The position numbers and the translations under genes are program-made. This document shows, in pieces, positions 7,773-14,165 of a DNA stretch of 15,424 nucleotides (position 1 is its first letter; each line of letters begins with the position of its first letter). Source of the DNA: Alphaproteobacteria bacterium (lineage in GTDB: Bacteria; Pseudomonadota; Alphaproteobacteria; Rickettsiales; VGDC01). The stretch is from positions 1 through 15,424 of the forward strand of contig VGDC01000008.1 in assembly GCA_016869895.1 (NCBI GenBank), given 5' to 3'. The notes beneath the pieces were generated by a model, which searched no databases, was not told where the DNA came from, and saw only the letters and a program-made list of their open reading frames with translations.

Positions 7773-9614
7773 TTACGAGGACGGCACTTCTTCGAGTTTC
7801 ACTTCGACTTTCAGCGTCTCGCCGCTGCCACCGGCATAGATGGTGCCGGAGGTGGGCGTCGCATCGCGGTAGTTCCTGCCGCAAGCCACGCGCACATGGT
7901 CTTGGCCGACAGCCACGCCGTTGGTGGGGTCAAAACCGCGCCAGCCGATATAGGGCAGGTACACTTCCGCCCATGCGTGGGAGGCTTCCGACTGGATTTT
8001 ATTGGCGTAGTTCTGGCCGGTGTAGATGTATCCCATGCGGTAGCGCGCGGGTACGCTAAGCAACTGCGCAAGGCAGATGAACAGGTTCGCGAAATCCTGA
8101 CACACGCCCTTGCGCGAGGTGTATAGCTCGAAGGGCGTGGTGTTCAGCGAGGTGAAACCGGGGACATATTCGAAATCGCGGTAGATGCGATAGTTCATGT
8201 CATTGAGCGTGTCGATGAGGCGGCCATCGTTGCGCTTCACGAAGCTCATGGCATATTCCGTCAACTCAAGCAGCTGCGTTTCCGGAAGCTCCGGCGGCAG
8301 CAGGTAGGAAAGCATCATCTGGCGTTGCCACGGCATCCACACCAGCGGGATGGACGATTGGCGCAGGCTGAGCGTATGGTCGTCGGTCGGCTGCGCGAAG
8401 ATCTTCACGCGGCTGCGGCTTTCGATCTTCAGGTTCTGATAGGGCTTATTGATGCGGTAGTGGATGGACTGGTTGCCGAACACATCCTCGAACTGCATCA
8501 TCTCACCTTCCGATGAGATGAGGAATTTCGACTGCACCACTTCCTGCACATGGTCTTCCGTCGGTTGCAGGCGGAAGATATGGGTGCTGTGCGCCACAGG
8601 GGTCGCATAGTTATATTCCGTGGTGTGCACGAGGTCGAACAGGCGGTAACCCAGCGCTTCGCCCTGTGGGCCACGCAGGATGGATTTGGTGTTCAGGATT
8701 GCCTGCAACCCTTCCGAAGCGGGTTCGGTGTAGAAGGTCGAATGGCTCGTGCCTTCGGGATAATGCAGGGTGTTCTGCGGCACGATGCGCGGTTCGCGCG
8801 GAGCGGGCGCTTTCATATCCGCGCTCATATTGCTCCACACCTTTGTGCCGTTGCGCACGAGTATCAACTCGCCGGGGTGCATCTGTGTCCATTCGCCGCT
8901 GGTGAACGGGCTGGAGGTGATGATGAACGCCGTGCGGAACGTGTCGCGCGGGTCGGCCATCTTCACCTGTGCCGCTTCCGAATCCAGCGACAGCCGCTCT
9001 TCCTTCGGCAATATGCGGGTGTACCACATCACATGCGGCGAGTTCGTGCCTTGGAAAATCAGGTTGGTCGTGCCGTCGGTCAGCAGCATATCCGCTTCGC
9101 CGAGCGTGTCGAGCTGCTGGAACCAGCCGAGCAGCGTCTCCGGTGGCACATCCGCAAGGCTGCGCGCGCCCGTCGCCTGAATCAACCCCAGCAAATAGCA
9201 GAATGCCAGTTCAGAATCGGTCTTGCCCAGCGGTTCCAAGAAGCTGGATTTATCCTCGTGCAGCTTCTCCAACTCCGCTTTGTCCAAGTCGCCGTTATGG
9301 ATGAACAGCCAGTCCTTCCCCGCGAAGCTGCGCGAGAATGGCTGCGTCTCGTGGTGGGAGTATCCCGCCGCCGCGCCTTTGATTTTGCAGAAGAACACCG
9401 TGGAGCGGAAATTGCCCCAGTCGGTCAGCGCGTCCACCAGAACCTGCGTGTTGCGTGCCACGGGGTCTTTGGCGACGATAGCGCCTTGTTGGTCGTGCGG
9501 ATACCAGCCGAAACCCCAACCCAGCGGATGGTTGCTGGGGCCTTTCTCCGGCAGTTTGAATTTCAGGGATGGCGAGCTGAGACCGTCGCAGTTGATGGCG
9601 AGAATATCACTCAA
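7773..9614 (-). CDS. Fusion of class II glutamine amidotransferase-like and transglutaminase-like domains
   Basis: First gene of the operon, 613 residues, probably cytoplasmic. Residues 1-260 resemble class II (Ntn) glutamine amidotransferases of the YafJ type: GWGFGWYP at 32-39, HHETQPFSR at 87-95, HNGDL at 106-110 and GKTDSELAF at 130-138. The expected catalytic Cys directly after the initiator Met is Ser here (MSDILAINCD); the nearest Cys is residue 9. Residues about 322-405 match the bacterial transglutaminase N-terminal beta domain (YRLFDLVHTTEYNYATPVAHSTHI). Residues 450-565 form the transglutaminase/cysteine-protease core with an intact triad: Cys505 (GVCQDFA), His546 (SHAWAEVYLP) and Asp562 (GFDPTNG). 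The start is TTG at 9614, supported by AAGGA 8 nt upstream and by alignment of MSDILA with the usual MCRLLA start. The transglutaminase part likely cleaves or forms amide bonds on the ATP-grasp product; this is inferred from neighbourhood. Confidence 0.9.
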   Translation of the reverse strand: MSDILAINCDGLSSPSLKFKLPEKGPSNHPLGWGFGWYPHDQQGAIVAKDPVARNTQVLVDALTDWGNFRSTVFFCKIKGAAAGYSHHETQPFSRSFAGKDWLFIHNGDLDKAELEKLHEDKSSFLEPLGKTDSELAFCYLLGLIQATGARSLADVPPETLLGWFQQLDTLGEADMLLTDGTTNLIFQGTNSPHVMWYTRILPKEERLSLDSEAAQVKMADPRDTFRTAFIITSSPFTSGEWTQMHPGELILVRNGTKVWSNMSADMKAPAPREPRIVPQNTLHYPEGTSHSTFYTEPASEGLQAILNTKSILRGPQGEALGYRLFDLVHTTEYNYATPVAHSTHIFRLQPTEDHVQEVVQSKFLISSEGEMMQFEDVFGNQSIHYRINKPYQNLKIESRSRVKIFAQPTDDHTLSLRQSSIPLVWMPWQRQMMLSYLLPPELPETQLLELTEYAMSFVKRNDGRLIDTLNDMNYRIYRDFEYVPGFTSLNTTPFELYTSRKGVCQDFANLFICLAQLLSVPARYRMGYIYTGQNYANKIQSEASHAWAEVYLPYIGWRGFDPTNGVAVGQDHVRVACGRNYRDATPTSGTIYAGGSGETLKVEVKLEEVPSS

Positions 9615-9668
9615 AGGGGGAGTCCTTAGGCTATTGGATTAGGCGATTAATTCTGTCGTATTATGGGC

Positions 9669-9696
9669 AGTTTACCCTATTCCCGCGCCGCATCAA
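9669..9696 (-). promoter_or_regulatory. Putative promoter of the amidotransferase/transglutaminase operon
   Basis: On the minus strand TTGATG (9696-9691) and TAAACT (9674-9669) are 16 nt apart, about 55 nt upstream of the TTG start at 9614. Both boxes match the sigma70 consensus at four of six positions. Confidence 0.3.
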
Positions 9697-9718
9697 AGCT
9701 CCATTTCACTTATCTCGC

Positions 9719-9747
9719 TTGTCATTTTTGCGACCGCCCTTTAAGGT
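9719..9747 (+). promoter_or_regulatory. Putative promoter of tdk
   Basis: TTGTCA (9719-9724, five of six consensus positions) and TAAGGT (9742-9747) are separated by 17 nt and lie about 38 nt before the tdk ATG. It does not overlap the divergent promoter candidate. Confidence 0.3.
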
Positions 9748-9784
9748 GGCTCATCATAAAATTTCAGGGACGGAAGGGAAAGCC

Positions 9785-10387
9785 ATGGCCAAGCTCTATT
9801 TCAGCTATTCTGCGATGAACGCGGGTAAATCCACCATTCTTTTGCAGGCGGCGCATAACTATGAAGAGCGCGGCATGAAGACCAAGCTGTTCACCGCTTT
9901 CGTCGATTCGCGCTATGGCGTGGGTCGCATCAGCTCGCGTATCGGTTTGGCGGCGGATGCCGAGACCTTCACCGGTGATACCGACCTGTTCACCCGCATC
10001 AAAGACCTGCTCGCACAGGGCAATATCGATTGCATCCTCGTGGATGAAGCCCAATTCCTCAGCGAAGCGCAGGTCTGGCAGCTGGCGCGCGTGGCCGATG
10101 ACCTCGGCGTGCCCGTGATGTGCTATGGCCTGCGTTCCGATTTCCAAGGGCAGTTGTTCCCCGGCAGCGCGGCCCTGCTGGCCGTGGCGGAAGACCTCCG
10201 CGAAATCCGCACCATCTGCTTCTGTGGCCGCAAAGCGACCATGAACCTGCGCATCGGCGCGGATGGCAAAGCCGTCACCGAAGGCGAACAGGTGCTCATC
10301 GGCGGGGAGGAGAGCTATATCTCCGTTTGCCGCAAGCACTGGGTCACTAAAGAGACCAAAGTGCAGGGCAAGGCCGAAGCGGCTTAA
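9785..10387 (+). CDS. tdk: Thymidine kinase (type II)
   Basis: Phosphorylates thymidine to dTMP in the pyrimidine salvage pathway, in the cytoplasm. The 200-residue product has the type II thymidine kinase layout: P-loop SAMNAGKST at residues 9-17, Walker B with catalytic Glu88 in ILVDEAQF (84-91), the lasso-domain zinc ligands Cys145 and Cys147 (ICFCGRKATMNLR) with Cys182 and His185 (VCRKHW), and the GEQVLIGGEESYISV substrate-binding stretch. The ATG at 9785 is preferred over an upstream TTG at 9719 because GGAAGGGAAAG lies directly before it and homology starts at MAKLYF. It is a single-gene unit, divergent from the amidoligase operon. Its TAA overlaps the tonB stop codon on the other strand in a shared TTAA. 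Confidence 0.96.
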   Translation: MAKLYFSYSAMNAGKSTILLQAAHNYEERGMKTKLFTAFVDSRYGVGRISSRIGLAADAETFTGDTDLFTRIKDLLAQGNIDCILVDEAQFLSEAQVWQLARVADDLGVPVMCYGLRSDFQGQLFPGSAALLAVAEDLREIRTICFCGRKATMNLRIGADGKAVTEGEQVLIGGEESYISVCRKHWVTKETKVQGKAEAA

Positions 10388-11028
10388 TCCAGCTTGAACA
10401 CGATGGGCAACCGCAGGGTGGTGGATACGAAATCCCCTTGGTTGTTGCGCGCGGGTTCGAATCGCCAGTCGCGCACGCCGTTGGCGGCGGCGAGGTCCAG
10501 CATCTCATAGCCGCTGGAGCCGACGACCAGCACCTCATCGGGGTGTCCCCACGGCGAAATCTTCACCTGCAGCATCACCACCCCTTCATACCCCTGCTTA
10601 CGCGCGAATTCGGGGTAGTGGGGCGGGGGATTATAGGTCGGCACCGCATCACTGATGGATTCCATATACATCTTCACCAGCGCGCCTTCCTGCGAGGTCA
10701 CGTTGCTCACCTGCGGCGCGTCCACAATCGGCTGATCAATGCTCTGACGCTCGATGGGCAGGGGATTGCGATATTTCACAGGCTGTTGTTCCAGCGGTTC
10801 GGGCACATCGATGGGCTGCTGGGGGGCATCCTGTGTGATGACCTGCTCCGGCGGCAGCGGCGAGGCGGCGGATGCGACGATGGTCACTTCGATAAGCCTT
10901 TGTTCCGGCAGTAGGGTGGGATAGCGGAAGGCGACGAACAGCGACACGCCGAGCAGCGCATGCGCCACAAGGCTTGTGGCACAGGATAAAGGGCTGATGC
11001 TGCCGTCCCTACCTTCCGCTAGCTTCAT
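10384..11028 (-). CDS. tonB: TonB family energy-transducing protein
   Basis: Links the inner-membrane proton motive force to outer-membrane receptors. The 214 residues show the TonB plan: short cytoplasmic tail, one hydrophobic anchor (about 18-35), a periplasmic Pro/Gln/Glu-rich linker (about 57-106) and a C-terminal TonB domain (134-214) with HYPEFARKQGYEGVVML, an equivalent of the usual Y-P-x-x-A-x-x-x-x-x-E-G-x-V motif, then VRDWRFEPAR. I chose the ATG at 11028, whose A is shared with the TGA of the receptor gene (TGATG); a GTG one codon earlier is equally possible. The position directly behind a cobalamin riboswitch-controlled receptor suggests a dedicated TonB for that receptor. No exbB or exbD is in the window, so it must use partners encoded elsewhere. 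Confidence 0.93.
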   Translation of the reverse strand: MKLAEGRDGSISPLSCATSLVAHALLGVSLFVAFRYPTLLPEQRLIEVTIVASAASPLPPEQVITQDAPQQPIDVPEPLEQQPVKYRNPLPIERQSIDQPIVDAPQVSNVTSQEGALVKMYMESISDAVPTYNPPPHYPEFARKQGYEGVVMLQVKISPWGHPDEVLVVGSSGYEMLDLAAANGVRDWRFEPARNNQGDFVSTTLRLPIVFKLD

Positions 11029-12929
11029 CACTTTCCGCTGAATGCGTCGAATTCGGCACGCAGGCCTAGGAAGAAACCGATGCCCGGGTGCTCAAAGCCG
11101 ACTGGGTTCTCGTACGTGTCGTTCAGCACGTTATCCACGCGGCCGAACGCCGTGATTCCACTTCCTAGCTTATAGGAAGCGGCCAAATTCAGCAAGACGT
11201 AGTCATCCGCCTTCAGGCGTGGCACGCTGAAATCGCGGCTGCCATCGGTGAATTCGCCGATGTAGAGCGCCGTGGCGGAAAGGGTCGCCGCATCGGTGGC
11301 GTTCCATGTGCCCGTCAGGCTTGCTTTGTGTTTCGGGCGGCGCAGTAGCTGGAAGGTAGTGGTCTCGTCTTGCGCGATGGTGAAGGTGTGGTCGGCTTGC
11401 AGCGTCAGCGTGTTGATCGGCTGATAGCGCACGAAGCTTTCGAACCCGCGCGTTTCTGCCTTGTTGATATTCGCCAGCACGAATCCGGGGCCGAAGGTGA
11501 TGAGGTTTTCGATGTCGTTCTGGAAATAGGTCGAACCGAAGGTGACCTTATCGCCCAGCACCGCCTGCTCGAAGCCGAGGTCGAAGCCTTTGCTCTCTTC
11601 CGCTTCCAGATTGGGGTTGTTGCTGCCGAAGGTCGTGTCGAACAGCTGCGAAAGGGTCGGCGCTTTGAAGCCAGTGCCATAGGTCGCCTTCAGCTTCGTG
11701 CCCGTTTCGGGGATGTGATAGCTGGGGGCGATGCGCCATGTGGTTTCACCGCCGAAGGTGCCGTGGTCGTCATGACGAATACTGAGGGCGTTGAAGAGGT
11801 TATCGGTGATTTGCGATTGCAGTTCCACCACGCCGGAGTTGGTGGAGACATTCGCTTCCACGCCACCGCCCACGCTTTCGTTCTCATGCTCCAACCCAAG
11901 CACGACCGTCTGGCTCTCGCTGGCATACCACTTGCCCTGCCAATCCGCGCCCGTGCGTTCCCCCGTGAAGAAGGCGAAGGGCGTGAAGGTCAGCGGGCTG
12001 GGATCGACGGTGGTGCGGCGGCTTTCACCGTAACTCACGCCGAAGGTATGGTCGAGCTTGCCGCCGAAGGTCGAAAGGTCGGCGAATGCGCGGGTATAGA
12101 CATATTGCTCCTGCGTGTTGCTGGCGAAGGGTTCGACGCCGATGAAGTCATCCTGCGTGAAATCCGCGTCTGTCTCCGCGTAGCGTCCGATGATGCCGAT
12201 AGCGAGGGTTTCGGTCACATGCGCTCCGAGTTTCGTCGAGAAAGCCGTGTTGTCGAAGCGGTCTTCGTTGCGCGCATTCCCTGCGACGACGAGGTTGCGC
12301 GGCGTGGCTTTCGTGTCACCGGAGTGGAAATTGCTGAAGTTGAAGGCATAGTTGATTTTGCCTTCGCTGCCGCTGATGCCCGCCGATTCGCGGTGGGTGC
12401 TATGCGAGCCACCCTCGACCGATGCCGTCACGCGCGGTTTTCCCTTGCCCGTCTTGGTGATGATGCTGATGACCCCGCCGATGGCATCCGAGCCGTATAA
12501 TCCGCTTTGCGGGCCGCGCAGCACTTCCACGCGGGCGATGTCCTCCACGGGTATCTGCGTGAAGGTGAATGCGCCGCTGGGCGAGCCGGGGTCGTTCACT
12601 TCGATGCCATCGATGATGACTTTCGTGTGGTTCGAGTTCGCACCGCGCATGAACACGCTGGTCTGCGCGCCGGGGCCACCCGCCTGCACCACTTGCAGGC
12701 CGGGCACGCTGTTCAGCACGTCCGGCAGGGTCTGCAGCTGGCGGGTTTTGATTTCCTCTGCGGTGATGACCGTCACCGAACTGGCCACCTTATCGGCGGC
12801 GGTCGGCGTGCGGTTGGCGGTGACGATGACGGGGGAGAGCTGTGCGATGGATTCCTGCGCAGAGGCCGCAGGTGCCAGCAGCACGAGTGATGCCGTGGCG
12901 AGGAGGTAGTGTGGGAAGGTAGGTTTCAT
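11028..12929 (-). CDS. TonB-dependent outer-membrane receptor, BtuB-like (probable cobalamin receptor)
   Basis: Outer-membrane beta-barrel receptor that imports a scarce ligand using TonB. Residues 1-24 are a signal peptide ending Ala-Ser-Ala before QES. A TonB box-like SPVIVTAN lies at 32-39, and the plug domain covers about 45-160 with VLNSVPGLQVV, VFMRGANSNHTKVIIDGIEVND, RVEVLRGPQSGLYGSDAIGG and VISIITKTGKG. The remainder (160-633) alternates polar and aromatic strands as in a 22-strand barrel, including the late RVDNVLNDTYENPVGF motif. At 633 residues it is close to BtuB size, well below siderophore receptors. Ligand assignment to cobalamin rests on the riboswitch directly upstream. The ribosome binding site is modest (GGAA ahead of ATG). 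It is followed by tonB with a TGATG overlap. Confidence 0.92.
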   Translation of the reverse strand: MKPTFPHYLLATASLVLLAPAASAQESIAQLSPVIVTANRTPTAADKVASSVTVITAEEIKTRQLQTLPDVLNSVPGLQVVQAGGPGAQTSVFMRGANSNHTKVIIDGIEVNDPGSPSGAFTFTQIPVEDIARVEVLRGPQSGLYGSDAIGGVISIITKTGKGKPRVTASVEGGSHSTHRESAGISGSEGKINYAFNFSNFHSGDTKATPRNLVVAGNARNEDRFDNTAFSTKLGAHVTETLAIGIIGRYAETDADFTQDDFIGVEPFASNTQEQYVYTRAFADLSTFGGKLDHTFGVSYGESRRTTVDPSPLTFTPFAFFTGERTGADWQGKWYASESQTVVLGLEHENESVGGGVEANVSTNSGVVELQSQITDNLFNALSIRHDDHGTFGGETTWRIAPSYHIPETGTKLKATYGTGFKAPTLSQLFDTTFGSNNPNLEAEESKGFDLGFEQAVLGDKVTFGSTYFQNDIENLITFGPGFVLANINKAETRGFESFVRYQPINTLTLQADHTFTIAQDETTTFQLLRRPKHKASLTGTWNATDAATLSATALYIGEFTDGSRDFSVPRLKADDYVLLNLAASYKLGSGITAFGRVDNVLNDTYENPVGFEHPGIGFFLGLRAEFDAFSGK

Positions 12930-12943
12930 TGTCGGTTCCGTGG

Positions 12944-12979
12944 TTACGTTGATACGTCACCACGAGCTAAAGCCGCCAT
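12944..12979 (-). CDS. Possible 11-residue leader ORF ahead of the receptor gene
   Basis: Between the riboswitch and the receptor start there is an ATG-initiated frame MAALARGDVST ending 14 nt before the receptor ATG. Its start is held in a small hairpin (ATCC-TGAAA-GGAT), with a purine run GAAAGG touching the ATG rather than standing at normal distance. It may be a chance ORF inside the expression platform. Confidence 0.15.
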   Translation of the reverse strand: MAALARGDVST

Positions 12980-13045
12980 CCTTTCAGGATAGTTGAAGCC
13001 CCATCAGTGCACCCCGCCTAATGTGTCCGTGTGTGACCACGATGT

Positions 13046-13212
13046 AATGGCAGGTCTCCTGACTCATGGCTCGAACGCCTTTTCCACCTTCCCAGTGCTT
13101 GCACACCAGTGGTATCCGGAAAGGCTCGCCATTCACAGTTGCGGGGGCAGTCGCGGGTTATGTCGAAAGGATTTCACCGCGTTCCCTATTAATCCCTTTT
13201 GGGGGAACCATT
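13046..13212 (-). promoter_or_regulatory. Cobalamin (adenosylcobalamin) riboswitch
   Basis: On the minus strand the conserved blocks occur in order: closing stem AATGG (13212-13208), GGGAACGCGGTGAAATCC (13186-13169), GCAACTGTGAATGGCGAGCC (13142-13123), CCACTGG with GCACTGGGAAGG (13112-13087), and GAGTCAGGAGACCTGCC (13065-13049) followed by the pairing partner CCATT (13050-13046). These are the signature elements of the B12 element class. It ends about 117 nt before the receptor ATG; that stretch holds a small hairpin but no clear T-tract terminator, so translational control seems more likely. Cobalamin binding should repress the receptor-tonB operon. Confidence 0.93.
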
Positions 13213-13219
13213 GCGCTGC

Positions 13220-13248
13220 AACATAGAGGGAGGAGCAGGGGAGGTCAA
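13220..13248 (-). promoter_or_regulatory. Promoter of the riboswitch-receptor-tonB operon
   Basis: On the minus strand TTGACC (13248-13243) and TATGTT (13225-13220) are separated by exactly 17 nt. Transcription would begin near 13213, right at the closing stem of the riboswitch, which makes the assignment coherent. Confidence 0.6.
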
Positions 13249-13272
13249 ATGCTAATCACGATTGGTTGGAAT

Positions 13273-13872
13273 CTAAAATAGTCCCTCTATATTAAAAACT
13301 ATTGTTAAGAGAGCGGCACAAAGACCTGTAACACAGCAAATTACAAAAACTACATTCCATATTCGAAAGTAGATTGCTGTATTACTTGCGAGCATAATTT
13401 GAGTTTCTGAATCTCTGCGCCAAAATTCTTGAATTGTCTTTGATTGTATTACAGGAATTTGGGCCATCACATTTTTTAGGTTGAACATCATGGTGTATAT
13501 TGTGAATCCAACGAACAATGTCACTGATATGGCAGCTAAAACATTAACTAGAACGAAAACGTTATATCCTAAATTATCTTTTGTGAAATTTATTCCTGCG
13601 TACAAGCTTGCATAACCCAATGTTATTATTACGTTGTTATATGACATTGCTCTATCAAATGATGCGGTGAGAATCCGAACTTTGTACTCTATCAACAAAT
13701 CCATATTTTTTGAGAGTAGTTCATTCTGCTGTTCAATGATTAGCTGAATTTGAGATAATAAAGACTCGTTGTTTTCTAGTGCTTCATTGCGTGCGATATA
13801 TTGTTTTTTCGAGAAAAATGCTCCTATCGCAATCCCAATCAAAACGCCAATAATTAGACACAATAAAAGCAT
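13273..13872 (-). CDS. AT-rich orphan: four-helix membrane protein with coiled coil
   Basis: I do not recognise a family. The visible features are an N-terminal hydrophobic helix, a polar Glu/Gln/Asn/Leu-rich coiled-coil-like stretch (about residues 29-64 of the product), and three further hydrophobic helices around 80-97, 102-130 and 169-194. It ends in a short hydrophobic tail. I start it at the ATG at 13872 (199 residues), preceded by TTGGAAAAC; an in-frame TTG at 13890 would add six residues and has no better ribosome binding site. Base composition is strikingly AT-rich against all neighbours, with codons such as ATA, TTA and AAT common, which indicates foreign origin. It sits between the riboswitch operon promoter and tRNA-Asn. 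The plan (membrane helices plus coiled coil, orphan, beside a tRNA) is compatible with a mobile-element cargo or defence-type gene, but no function can be assigned. Confidence 0.75.
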   Translation of the reverse strand: MLLLCLIIGVLIGIAIGAFFSKKQYIARNEALENNESLLSQIQLIIEQQNELLSKNMDLLIEYKVRILTASFDRAMSYNNVIITLGYASLYAGINFTKDNLGYNVFVLVNVLAAISVTLFVGFTIYTMMFNLKNVMAQIPVIQSKTIQEFWRRDSETQIMLASNTAIYFRIWNVVFVICCVTGLCAALLTIVFNIEGLF

Positions 13873-13922
13873 TTGTTTTCCAATATTCAATTAATTCTAA
13901 GCTCTAGGTAAGCTCATTTACT

Positions 13923-13935
13923 CGCGAGTAGGATT
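13923..13935. repeat. 13-bp copy of the tRNA-Asn 3' end (possible attachment-site remnant)
   Basis: The plus-strand sequence cgcgagtaggatt (13923-13935) is identical to 14082-14094, which encodes the T-arm/acceptor 3' part of tRNA-Asn. Duplicated tRNA 3' ends are usual marks of integrase-type insertion. The copy also forms part of a 12-bp palindrome, tactcgcgagta (13919-13930). Confidence 0.45.
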
Positions 13936-13941
13936 GATGTC

Positions 13942-14019
13942 GGCCTGTTGGCCTCCACCCTTCGGGCGGCTACGCCGTCGAAAATGCCTGCTGGCATTTT
14001 CACGAACCTCTACGGTTCG
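13942..14019. repeat. Cluster of consecutive short hairpins
   Basis: Several inverted repeats follow each other almost without gaps: ggcc-tgtt-ggcc (13942-13953), cggc-tac-gccg (13967-13977), a perfect 9-bp stem gaaaatgcc-tgct-ggcattttc (13980-14001) and cgaacc-tctac-ggttcg (14003-14019). No coding frame accounts for it. It may be a small palindromic repeat element or a structured RNA; the family is unknown to me. Confidence 0.55.
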
Positions 14020-14031
14020 AATGCGCCTTTT

Positions 14032-14073
14032 CACATTAAAAAACCCCGCACTCTGGCGGGGTTTTTTAATGTG
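14032..14073 (-). terminator. Strong rho-independent terminator after tRNA-Asn (works in both directions)
   Basis: A perfect 18-bp stem (14032-14049 with 14056-14073) around a 6-nt loop has a GC block (ccccgc/gcgggg) flanked by A6 and T6 runs, the classic bidirectional design. It begins 2 nt after the encoded CCA of the tRNA. Confidence 0.9.
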
Positions 14074-14075
14074 AA

Positions 14076-14150
14076 TGGCTCCGCGAGTAGGATTCGAACC
14101 TACGACCGATCGATTAACAGTCGATTGCTCTACCGCTGAGCTATCGCGGA
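14076..14150 (-). tRNA. tRNA-Asn(GUU)
   Basis: A complete cloverleaf reads on the minus strand: acceptor TCCGCGA (14150-14144) pairs with TCGCGGA (14086-14080), followed by discriminator G and an encoded CCA (14078-14076). The D-arm contains AGCTCAGCGGTAGAGC, the anticodon loop has CTGTTAA with anticodon GTT at 14118-14116, and the T-arm has GGTTCGAATCC. The anticodon decodes asparagine AAC/AAU codons. Confidence 0.97.
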
Positions 14151-14165
14151 ACAGTTCACGCCTCT

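Noticed and set aside
7744..7884. N-terminal extension of the ATP-grasp gene up to an ATG at 7884
   Set aside because: It overlaps the conserved end of the transglutaminase gene out of frame and reads as Arg-rich shadow sequence; family length and the conserved N-terminus fit the TTG at 7743.
8550..9629. Long plus-strand open frame opposite the fusion gene
   Set aside because: His/Arg/Gln-rich shadow typical of the complement of a GC-rich gene; the minus-strand frame has clear domain motifs.
11370..12500. 376-codon plus-strand frame opposite the receptor
   Set aside because: Shadow of the receptor gene; no start signal and no recognisable motif.
12993..13281. Plus-strand frames across the riboswitch
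   Set aside because: They are antisense to a well-conserved cobalamin riboswitch and promoter and have no family resemblance or good ribosome binding site.
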